A stretch of DNA of 64,000 nt from Hyalangium versicolor (GTDB lineage Bacteria > Myxococcota > Myxococcia > Myxococcales > Myxococcaceae), in NCBI RefSeq assembly GCF_020103695.1, contig NZ_JAHXBF010000001.1, forward strand, positions 558,001 to 622,000, written 5' to 3'. The stretch's first letter is position 1. Every line of letters begins with the position of its first letter. Under the pieces are notes generated by a model. That model worked only from the letters and a program-made list of their open reading frames with translations, was not told where the DNA came from and did no database searches. Positions 1-8,060 of this stretch are shown here, piece by piece. A program made the translations under genes and the position numbers.

Positions 1-3000
1 TGGGAGAGATCCACGCCTTGGTAGGCCTCGCAGTGGGGCGCGAGTTGGAAGAGCACCATCCCCGTGCCGCACCCCAGCTCCAGCACCCTCCGGGGCCGGA
101 GCGCGAGAACGCGCTCCACACGCTCCGCGAGCCACTGCCGCATCTCGTCCTCGGGCAACGGACGGTTGTCGACACTGCTGCGCCAGCCTGCGGTGTTGAA
201 CAGCGGATCGCCACGTTGCTCGCTGAGCGCCTCTTCGTAGACAGCGCCCCACAGCGTCTTCCACTCCTCCACCTGCGTCCGGGCCTGGGCGCTGGACTCC
301 TTGCTCCGGCCGAACTCGGCGGAGGGCACGACATAGGCAGTGAGCACGGGATCGCCGAAGGCATCGGCGCGGGCAACGATCGCCGCCTCGCGCACGTCCG
401 GGTGCTCCAGGAGCCGGTATTCGATCTCGCCCGGCTCGATGCGGTGGCCCCGGATCTTGAGCTGATGGTCGGCGCGGCCTACGAACTCGAGGCTCCCATC
501 CGGCAGGTGCCGCAGGAGATCTCCCGTGCGGTAGAGCCTTCCTCCCTCGCCGCCAAACGGATCCGGGATGAATCGCTCGGCCGTCAGCTCTGGACGCCCA
601 AGGTAGCCATGGGCGAGTGCCACGCCGCCGATGTAGCCCTCGCCCACCGCACCGGGGGGGACGGGCTGGAGCAGCCCATCCAGCACATAGAGGCGCATGT
701 TGGCGGTGGGCCTGCCAAGGGAGATGGGCCCTTCGGTATGGCGCACGAGGGCGGAGGTGCACCAGACCGTGGCTTCGGTGGGCCCATACATGTTGTGCAG
801 CTCGCCCTTCAGCGTCCCGAGCAGCTCTCGGGCCAGGGCTGGGGAGAGCGCCTCGCCACCCACCAGGAGCTTCTGGAGCTGGCCCAGCGCGGCGCGGCCG
901 TCCTGATCCAGCAGCATCATCCGGACGAAGGAGGGAGTGCTCTGCAGGTGCGTCACCTGGTGACGGGCGATGAGCGCCGCTGGCGAGCTGTCCTCCACGA
1001 GCGGACCCCGCGGGCTGCCAGGGCTCAGCGGCCAGCTCATGGATACCTGCTCCGCTATGTTCCCGGAGTGTCGCTGGAAGCGCTGCCTCAGCGTGTCCAG
1101 GGAGCGCAGGCTCGCGAGTACCTCGTCGCTGTCGATCCCGAAGTCGATGAGGCATGCGAGTTCGTCGGCACCGAGCGCCTGGAGGCGATGGACCAGCTCC
1201 TCGCACGAGTCCGGAGTTCCGAACAGGGCACTCGTCTCCACGTAGCGCCGGTAGGCCTGCTCCAGCATGAGTTCGGGATCCACCTGGTGGCCGTGCTGGT
1301 CCGCGACCGGATTGAGCAGACCCGTGAAGGAGCGCAGGTAGTTCTTGAAGGGCTCGCGGATCCGCTCGGACACCAGCGCGGCGCTCTCGCCCACGAAGGT
1401 GTGCAGCATGACGGTGACGCGACCCTCCTCTGGCACCAGGCCTCGTTGGGCCCTCGCCTCGCGGTAGATGGAGATGCGCTCCTCGAGTTCGCGCACGTTC
1501 TGTCCCAGCAGGTGGGTGAGCACATGGGCGCCCAGCTCTCCGGCGAGCCGGAACGTCTCCGGATTGCCTCCCGCGGTGAGCCACATGGGGAGTTGTTCCT
1601 GCACGGGCGGAGGTTGGATCCGGACCTGGATCTCCTGGCCGATGCCATTGCGGCGAGAGATGGCGCCGCCTCCCCACAGCGTGCGCACGGTCTCGATGTG
1701 CCGCAGCATCAGCTCCTTGCGGCCGTTGTACTGGTCCGGGGCGAGCACGAAGTCGTTGAAGTGCCAGCCCGAGGCGAACGCGACGCCCGCGCGGCCCTGC
1801 GAGAGGTTGTCCACCACGGACCACTCCTCTGCGACGCGCAGGGGATCGTGCAGGGGCAGCACCACGCTGCCCGCCCGGATCGACACCCTCCGAGTCACCG
1901 CCGCGATCGCCGCGCCCATCAAGGAAGGATTCGGGTAGAGACCTCCAAAGGAGTGGAAGTGCCGCTCGGGCGTCCACACCGCTTCGAAGCCATGGGTGTC
2001 CGCGAACCGCGCGCCCTCCAGCAGCAGCCGGTATCGGTCTCCGCCACGCTGGGACGCGTTGTCGGCGAAGTAGAAGAGGCTGAACCCCATCCCTCGCGAG
2101 CGAGTTCGGGGAGCCTTCGCCGGCGCTGGCGCTGGCTGCCGCTCCTCACGGGTGTCCGGCAGGAGCACCACCTTGAAACCTCGCGCGAGGGTCCAGAAGA
2201 GCTCCAGGACGGAGATGTCGAAGGAGATGCTCGTGACGGCCAGCCACGTGCCGGGCGCCTCGGTGCCAAGCCGGTCATCCATCCCCCGGAAGAAGGCCGC
2301 AACTCCCTCATGGTGGACGATCACGCCCTTGGGACGGCCCGTGGAGCCGGAGGTGTAGAGCACGTACGCGGCCTGGCGCGGATCGATGGCCACGCCGGGG
2401 TTGGTTACGGCTTCGCGAGCCAGCTCCGCCTGATCCCGGTCCACGCAGCTCGTGCGGCAGGGGGTGGGCCCGAGCGCGTCCAGCAGGGACTCGCGTGTCA
2501 CGATCATCCGGAGGTGCGCATCGGAGATCATGAAGCGCAGACGCTCGGCGGGGTATGCCGGATCCAACGGTACGTAGGCCGCGCCCGCCTTGAGGATGCC
2601 CAGCAGGGCGATGACCATTTCGGGCGAGCGCTCCAGGCAGACGCCGACCCGGTCCTCCACCCCCACGCCCAGCCGGCGCAGGTGCCACGCCACCTGGTTG
2701 GCGCGCGCGTTGAGCTCCTGGTACGTGAAGGCCTGCGACTCCCGGCCCGCCTTGTCGAAGACGAGCGCCGTCTGCTGGGGCGTCAGGGCCGCCTGGGCCT
2801 CGAAGAGCTCATGGATGCAGGCGCGGCGGTAACGCACCCGCGTGTCGTTCCACTCGTTCAGCACCCGCTCACGCTCGGCGGAGGACAGCAGCGGCAGCCG
2901 CGAGACGGGCTCGTCCGGAGCCACCACGGCGGCCTCCAGGAGCGTCTGGAAGTGCGACAGCAACCGATCGATGGTCTCCGGGCGGAAGAGATCCTCGTTA

Positions 3001-6000
3001 TAGAGGCACCCTCCGCGGAGCCCTCCCTCGCTCGGCCAGACGTGGAGTTCGAGATCGAAGCGGATGGTCGCCTCGTCCAATGCGAGCACCTCGGACTCGA
3101 GCCCCTCCAACTCGAAGCGAGGCGCCATGGCCTCGCGCTCCTGGAGCGCGAACATCACCTGGAAGAGCGGATTGCGGCTGAGGTCGCGCTGAGGCTGTAA
3201 CTCCTCGACGAGCTTCTCGAAGGGCAGATCCTGGTTCGCATATGCCCCCAGCGCCGTGCTCCGCGCTCGCGCGAGCACCTCGCGGAACGAGGGTGTCCCC
3301 TCGAAGGGAGTGGAGAGCACCAGTGAGTTGACGAAGAACCCGATGAGGTTCTCGATCTCCGAGTAGCCCCGGTTGGCGATTGGCGAGCCGACGGTGATGT
3401 GGGGCTGGCCCGTGTAGCGGTGCAGGAGCGTCTGGAAGCCCGCCAGCAGCACCATGAAGAGCGTCGCACCTTCCTGACGGCCCAGTTCCTCCAGCGCGGA
3501 GGTGAGCCGGACTGGCAGCCGGAACGGGCGCGAGCCTCCGTGGAACGTCTCCACGGCAGGGCGCGGAAAGTCCGTGGGGAGCTGGAGCGGGGTGAGATCC
3601 GCGAGCGCGGCGCGGTAGTGCTTCACCATCGCCTCGAGCGCGGGGCCTCGCAGCCAGCCGCGCTGCCAGTGCGCGAAGTCCGCATACTGGATGGGCAGCG
3701 CTGCCAGCGGCGAGGGCTTGCCGGCGCGGAACGCCGCGTAGAGAGCGCGCAGCTCCCGGGAGAAGACGCCCACGGACCAGCCGTCGAAGGCGATGTGGTG
3801 GAAGCTCACCAAGAGCACATGCTCCTGCTCGCCCAGCCGCAGCAGACGCGCGCGCATGAGCGGCCCCTGCGAGAGATCGAAGAGCGTGGACTTCTCCTGC
3901 TGGATCATCCGCAGCAGCTCGCGCTGACGCTCCTCGGCGGACAGGTCCGACAGATCCCACGAGGGCAGATCCAACGTCGTGAGGGGGAGGACTCGCTGCA
4001 CCGGCTCATCGCCCGAGGCGTGGAAGCAGGTGCGCAACGCCTCGTGTCTGCGGAAGATCTCATCCAGCGCCTGGCCCAACGCCGCGCGATCCAGCGTCCC
4101 CTTCAGTCGGAGGTTGACGGCGACGTTGTAGGTGTTGCCCAGCGAGCCCAACTGCTCCAGGAACCACAGCCGCTGCTGCGCGAACGAGGCGGGCACGCTC
4201 TCGCGGGTGGAGGTGGGCAGCAGGGGTGGAGCCAGGGGACGCGCTCCGCGCTCGAGATGTTCCTCGACCCAGGCGGCCAGGCCCGCAGGGGTCGGCAGCT
4301 CGAAGAGTTTGACCAGGGGCAGCTCCACGCCGAACACGCTGCGGATCCGGGAGGCGAGCCGCGTGGCGAGCAGGGAGTGGCCGCCGAGCGCGAAGAAGTC
4401 GTCGTGGATACCCACCCGCGCGACGCCGAGCATGCCGGAGAAGAGGCCCGTGATGGCCTCTTCCATCGGGGATCGCGGCCCGGTGAACTCCTCCTGCTCC
4501 TGGGAGCCGTGCTCGGGAGGCGGCAGTGCCCGGGCATCCACCTTGCCGTTCTGCGTGAGCGGCAGCGCTGGCAACAGGGCGAAGGCGGAGGGGACCATGA
4601 AGGCGGGCAGGGCGCCTTCGAGCGACTCGCGCAGCGCCCCGGTGGACAGTCCAGGGCCTTCGGGCACCACGTAGGCGACGAGCCGCTTGTCGTTGGGGGC
4701 TTCCTCTCGTACCACCACGGCCACGTCCCGCACCCGTGGGTCCTTGAGGAGCTGGGCCTCCACCTCTCCGGGCTCGATGCGGAAGCCGCGGATCTTCACC
4801 TGCCGGTCCACCCGGCCGAGGAACTCGATGGTGCCATCCGGCAGGTAGCGCGCACGATCGCCCGTCCGGTACAGCCGCGCGGAGGGCTCCTCGCGGAAGG
4901 GATCTGGAACGAGCTTCTGCGCAGTCAGCTCGGGCTGGCTCCGGTAGCCCCACGGGACGGCCGGGCCACCGATGTAGATCTCCCCGGGCACGCCGATGGG
5001 AACGCGGTTGAGGTGCCGGTCCAGGAGGTGGACGATCCGATCCCCAATGGCCCGGCCGATGGGGAGCGACTCCCGGCGCGCGTCGAAGTCCCGCGGCACC
5101 GGGTAGCAGGTGGCGAACACGGTGCACTCGGATGGCCCGTACCCATTGACGATGCGCGTGTCCGGCAGCAGCCGAAGCGCCCGGGTCACGTGCGCGACGG
5201 ATACTTTGTCTCCTCCCGTCATCAGTTGACGCACGCCGCGCAGGGCCTCGGGCATGGTGTCGATGAAGAGGTTGAAGAGCGCGGAGGTCAGCCACAGCGT
5301 GGTGATGCCCTGGCGCTGGATGGCGTTCGCCAGCTCCGAGGGGTTGGGTGTCGCGCCGGGGTGCACCACGCAGCGTCCACCGCACAGCAGCGCGGGCCAT
5401 AGCTCGAGCGTGAGCGCATCCCAGGAGATGGAGGAGTACTGGAGCAGCACCTGCTCCTCGTCGAACGTGACGTACCGGACGCCGAGGATGAAGCCGGGAA
5501 TGGCGCGGTGGGGGACCTCGACCGCCTTGGGCGTCCCCGTGGAGCCCGACGAGTACATGACGTAGGCGAGATCCTCCGGCGTCACATGGGAGGCAGGGGC
5601 GGTCTCGGGCGCGCGAGCCAGCGTGTCCCCCAGCGCGTCCAGGCACACGAGCCGGGCCTCGTGCGGCGGCAACCGCGCGGCGACATCCGTGGTGCTCAGC
5701 AGGACGGAGACCCGTGTGTCCCGCAGGCAGAACTCCAGCCGCTCTGGGGGGAAGGTCCTGTCCAACATCACATAGGCGCCTCCCGCCTTCAGGATGGCCA
5801 GGATGCACGCCATCATCTCCAGCGAGCGCTCCATGCACACGCCCACCAGCGCTCCGGGCCCCACGCCGAGCTGGACGAGGTGGTGAGCCAGGCGGTTGGA
5901 GCGCGCGTCCAGCTCGCGGTAGCTCCAGTGCGTGTCTCCACAGGACAGGGCGATCCGTTCACCGGCCTTGCGCACCTGGGCCTCGAAGAGGTGGTGGATG

Positions 6001-6053
6001 CAGGCAGGGCGTGACGGCATGGCGGCTTCTTCTGACGCGCGGTGGCTCAGCAT
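1..6053 (-). CDS. NRPS, A-PCP-C-A with monooxygenase and N-methyltransferase insertions (3' end outside window)
   Basis: Reading down from about 6020, residues 1-500 are an adenylation domain (SSGSTGTPK near residue 155), followed by a PCP (GGHSLLATR, Ser near 546) and a condensation domain with intact HHIAFDG (near 740). A second A domain follows, with YTSGSTGRPKG near 1220. It breaks after the A4 segment SFDISVLELF for a luciferase-like flavin monooxygenase (about 1305-1655, GFSLFYFADN, ERHFHSFGG). It resumes with MYGPTEATVW and breaks again after A8 for a methyltransferase (VLELGCGTG) that runs off the window. By-eye specificity codes are DALWMGGVFK (hydrophobic, uncertain) and DILQLGMVWK (glycine-like). 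The monooxygenase position matches what is known of myxothiazol MtaG, so this is probably the release end. Start is uncertain: ATG at 6053 or 6020, or GTG at 6068 overlapping the upstream stop. Confidence 0.93.
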   Translation of the reverse strand, partial: MLSHRASEEAAMPSRPACIHHLFEAQVRKAGERIALSCGDTHWSYRELDARSNRLAHHLVQLGVGPGALVGVCMERSLEMMACILAILKAGGAYVMLDRTFPPERLEFCLRDTRVSVLLSTTDVAARLPPHEARLVCLDALGDTLARAPETAPASHVTPEDLAYVMYSSGSTGTPKAVEVPHRAIPGFILGVRYVTFDEEQVLLQYSSISWDALTLELWPALLCGGRCVVHPGATPNPSELANAIQRQGITTLWLTSALFNLFIDTMPEALRGVRQLMTGGDKVSVAHVTRALRLLPDTRIVNGYGPSECTVFATCYPVPRDFDARRESLPIGRAIGDRIVHLLDRHLNRVPIGVPGEIYIGGPAVPWGYRSQPELTAQKLVPDPFREEPSARLYRTGDRARYLPDGTIEFLGRVDRQVKIRGFRIEPGEVEAQLLKDPRVRDVAVVVREEAPNDKRLVAYVVPEGPGLSTGALRESLEGALPAFMVPSAFALLPALPLTQNGKVDARALPPPEHGSQEQEEFTGPRSPMEEAITGLFSGMLGVARVGIHDDFFALGGHSLLATRLASRIRSVFGVELPLVKLFELPTPAGLAAWVEEHLERGARPLAPPLLPTSTRESVPASFAQQRLWFLEQLGSLGNTYNVAVNLRLKGTLDRAALGQALDEIFRRHEALRTCFHASGDEPVQRVLPLTTLDLPSWDLSDLSAEERQRELLRMIQQEKSTLFDLSQGPLMRARLLRLGEQEHVLLVSFHHIAFDGWSVGVFSRELRALYAAFRAGKPSPLAALPIQYADFAHWQRGWLRGPALEAMVKHYRAALADLTPLQLPTDFPRPAVETFHGGSRPFRLPVRLTSALEELGRQEGATLFMVLLAGFQTLLHRYTGQPHITVGSPIANRGYSEIENLIGFFVNSLVLSTPFEGTPSFREVLARARSTALGAYANQDLPFEKLVEELQPQRDLSRNPLFQVMFALQEREAMAPRFELEGLESEVLALDEATIRFDLELHVWPSEGGLRGGCLYNEDLFRPETIDRLLSHFQTLLEAAVVAPDEPVSRLPLLSSAERERVLNEWNDTRVRYRRACIHELFEAQAALTPQQTALVFDKAGRESQAFTYQELNARANQVAWHLRRLGVGVEDRVGVCLERSPEMVIALLGILKAGAAYVPLDPAYPAERLRFMISDAHLRMIVTRESLLDALGPTPCRTSCVDRDQAELAREAVTNPGVAIDPRQAAYVLYTSGSTGRPKGVIVHHEGVAAFFRGMDDRLGTEAPGTWLAVTSISFDISVLELFWTLARGFKVVLLPDTREERQPAPAPAKAPRTRSRGMGFSLFYFADNASQRGGDRYRLLLEGARFADTHGFEAVWTPERHFHSFGGLYPNPSLMGAAIAAVTRRVSIRAGSVVLPLHDPLRVAEEWSVVDNLSQGRAGVAFASGWHFNDFVLAPDQYNGRKELMLRHIETVRTLWGGGAISRRNGIGQEIQVRIQPPPVQEQLPMWLTAGGNPETFRLAGELGAHVLTHLLGQNVRELEERISIYREARAQRGLVPEEGRVTVMLHTFVGESAALVSERIREPFKNYLRSFTGLLNPVADQHGHQVDPELMLEQAYRRYVETSALFGTPDSCEELVHRLQALGADELACLIDFGIDSDEVLASLRSLDTLRQRFQRHSGNIAEQVSMSWPLSPGSPRGPLVEDSSPAALIARHQVTHLQSTPSFVRMMLLDQDGRAALGQLQKLLVGGEALSPALARELLGTLKGELHNMYGPTEATVWCTSALVRHTEGPISLGRPTANMRLYVLDGLLQPVPPGAVGEGYIGGVALAHGYLGRPELTAERFIPDPFGGEGGRLYRTGDLLRHLPDGSLEFVGRADHQLKIRGHRIEPGEIEYRLLEHPDVREAAIVARADAFGDPVLTAYVVPSAEFGRSKESSAQARTQVEEWKTLWGAVYEEALSEQRGDPLFNTAGWRSSVDNRPLPEDEMRQWLAERVERVLALRPRRVLELGCGTGMVLFQLAPHCEAYQGVDLS

Positions 6054-6064
6054 CGTGGGCACCG

Positions 6065-6412
6065 TCACACCGCGGGCGTGAAGAAGTAGGAGGTGCGCTT
6101 CTTGATCATTCCATCCTCGAAGGTGTAGCAGTCGGCGAAGCGCACCTGGAGCGGCGTGCCATTGCGGTGCGTTCCCGCGAAGTGTCCCCAGCAGGCCGCG
6201 CTGTCCTCTTCCGTGAGCAGCCCGTCGATCGTGTGGCGTCCCGCCGCGATGACGCGCACGCGCTCGTAGAAGTCGAGCAACTCCTGGGCCCCGATGATGG
6301 GAGCGTACCCGGGTCGCTCGTAGATGACGTCCCGGCAGAACAGCGGACGAAGCCCCGCCCAATTGTTGCTGTCGATGTGATGGAACATCTGGACGATCAG
6401 CTCCTTCGACAT
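6065..6412 (-). CDS. SnoaL-like (NTF2-fold) protein
   Basis: This 115-residue protein has the NTF2/SnoaL fold pattern: an N-terminal helix pair (HHIDSNNWAGLRPLFCRDV), a DFYERVRV helix, and a C-terminal sheet ending in FADCYTFEDGMIKKRTSYF. The family includes polyketide cyclases, ketosteroid isomerases and small dehydratases, and the sequence does not decide between them. It sits between the free-standing condensation protein and the NRPS that begins with an A domain, so it physically separates the two halves of a split C/A module. It lies 43 nt after the condensation gene and about 11 nt before the next ATG, in the same transcription unit. A tailoring role on a carrier-bound intermediate is inference; a structural role in the split module is also possible. 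Confidence 0.85.
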   Translation of the reverse strand: MSKELIVQMFHHIDSNNWAGLRPLFCRDVIYERPGYAPIIGAQELLDFYERVRVIAAGRHTIDGLLTEEDSAACWGHFAGTHRNGTPLQVRFADCYTFEDGMIKKRTSYFFTPAV

Positions 6413-6455
6413 GGGACCCTCTTCGGTGCTTCGTCGTGGGACACGGCGGAGGCGC

Positions 6456-8060
6456 TCACGCTTGCGCCATGCTCCAGGCCTCGAGTTGCCGCTGCTCGGC
6501 GTGGGTGAGCAGCGGGAGCGCGGACAGCCGGCTGTGCGGCTGCGCGACGATGCCGTCCAGCAGCGTCTGGTAATGGCCGAGCATGCGGGTGATGGTGTCC
6601 GCCCGCAGCAGGCCGGTGTCGTAGATGAACTGGCACTGGAAGCCCTCGGGGTCCTCCCAGATGTGCAGCTCCAGATCGAAGCGGGCCGCGTTCTCTTCGA
6701 AGTGCAGGGGAATGAAGGTCATCCCACCCGCTTCGATCGATGCCCCCATGCCCTTGCGCTGCTGGAAGGAGAAGATGACCTGGAACAGCGGGTTCTGGCT
6801 CGGATCGCGCTCGGGCTGCAGGCTCTCCACGAGCTTCTCGAAGGGCAGATCCGGGTGCTCATACGCCCCGAGCGCCATCTCGCGAGTGCGGCGCAGCAGC
6901 TCGATGAAGGGAGGATCCCCTCGGAAGTCTCCGCAGAGCACGAGCGAGTTGACGAAGAAGCCAATCAGCCCTTCGACTTCGGCGCGGTTGCGGTTGGCGA
7001 TGGGCGAGCCCACCGTGATGCGATCCTGGCCTGTGTAGCGGTAGAGCAGGGTCTGGAACGCGGCCAGCAACGTCATGAACAGGGTGGCGCCCTGGGTGCG
7101 CCCAAGCTTCTCCAACTCGGTGATGCGGGAGTGGGACAAGAGGATGCGCTGACCGGCACCCGGTGCGTGCTTGCGGACGGAGGGGCGGGGGCTGTCGGTG
7201 CAGAGCGCCAGCGGCTCGAGTTCCGCGAGCGCCTTGCGCCAATAGGCGAGCTGGGAGTCCAGCCGCTCTCCCTGCAGCCAGCGGCGCTGCCACACAGCGA
7301 AGTCCGCGTACTGGATGGAAAGCGGGGGCAGCGGGGAAGGGCGCCGCGTGGCCAGCGCCGGGTAGAGCGCGACCAGCTCCTTCAAGTAGACGTCCAGCGA
7401 CCACCCATCCGAGGCGATGTGGTGGAACGTGCTCACGAGTACATGGTCTGTCTCGTCCAGGCGGAACAGGCGCGAGCGCAGCAGCAGGCCCCGGGACAGA
7501 TCGAAGGGCCGGGCGTTCTCCTCGACCGTCAGCCGGGCCAGCTCGCGCTCCCGCTCCACTGGGGGCAGGTGGGAGAGATCCACCTCTGGGAGCGCGTAGG
7601 CAGTGGGTGGCAGCACATGCTGCGTCGGGTTGCCGTCCGTCTCCTGGAAGCGGGTGCGGAGGGCCTCGTGGCGGTTGACCAGTTCCTGGAGGCAGGCGCG
7701 CAGGGCCGTGGCCTCCAGTGGGCCATGGAGGCGCATGTTGGCGGGGGTGTTGTAGGCGTTGCCCCCAAACCCCATACGCTCGATGAGCCACAAGCGCTGC
7801 TGCGCGAAGGACAGGGGGAGCGGCTGCTCGCGGCTCACGGGAAGCAGCGGCTCGGGCGGGGCGGCGGACTTCCTGATTGCCATCCCCGCGCGGGCCTGGC
7901 CGAGGAAGGAGATGAGCTCCGACTTGCGCTGGCTCAGCTCGTTGCGCAGCTCTGGGGTGAGCGAGCCCTTGGGCGCGTCGAGGCGCAGGTTTCCCGCGTC
8001 GACGCTCACCCGGATGTCGCGCTCCTCCAACTGGCGCAGCAGCTCCGAGACGGGCCTCAT
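6456..8060 (-). CDS. Stand-alone condensation protein with TubC-type docking domain
   Basis: This 534-residue protein starts at the ATG that overlaps the upstream PKS stop (ATGA). Residues 1-55 (MRPVSELLRQLEERDIRVSV and a helix ending in ELISFLGQ) match the TubC N-terminal docking domain, which receives the C-terminus of the preceding subunit. The rest is one NRPS condensation domain with SFAQQRLWLIE at its start, intact HHIASDG, and VGSPIANRN. No A or PCP domain follows; the next NRPS gene instead starts directly with an A domain. The enzyme should therefore acylate the residue on the PCP of that next protein with the polyketide acyl chain from the PKS at 8057-12718, working across a protein boundary. 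Free-standing C domains inside collinear lines are uncommon. Confidence 0.92.
   Translation of the reverse strand: MRPVSELLRQLEERDIRVSVDAGNLRLDAPKGSLTPELRNELSQRKSELISFLGQARAGMAIRKSAAPPEPLLPVSREQPLPLSFAQQRLWLIERMGFGGNAYNTPANMRLHGPLEATALRACLQELVNRHEALRTRFQETDGNPTQHVLPPTAYALPEVDLSHLPPVERERELARLTVEENARPFDLSRGLLLRSRLFRLDETDHVLVSTFHHIASDGWSLDVYLKELVALYPALATRRPSPLPPLSIQYADFAVWQRRWLQGERLDSQLAYWRKALAELEPLALCTDSPRPSVRKHAPGAGQRILLSHSRITELEKLGRTQGATLFMTLLAAFQTLLYRYTGQDRITVGSPIANRNRAEVEGLIGFFVNSLVLCGDFRGDPPFIELLRRTREMALGAYEHPDLPFEKLVESLQPERDPSQNPLFQVIFSFQQRKGMGASIEAGGMTFIPLHFEENAARFDLELHIWEDPEGFQCQFIYDTGLLRADTITRMLGHYQTLLDGIVAQPHSRLSALPLLTHAEQRQLEAWSMAQA

Noticed and set aside
18..3200. Long plus-strand open frame of over 1000 codons opposite the NRPS, and similar ones at 3399-5402, 6411-8384 and 8201-11155
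   Set aside because: They are mirror frames of high-GC3 NRPS/PKS genes. Their translations have no domain motifs and are Arg/Gly/Ala/His-rich, while the minus frames show full catalytic signatures.
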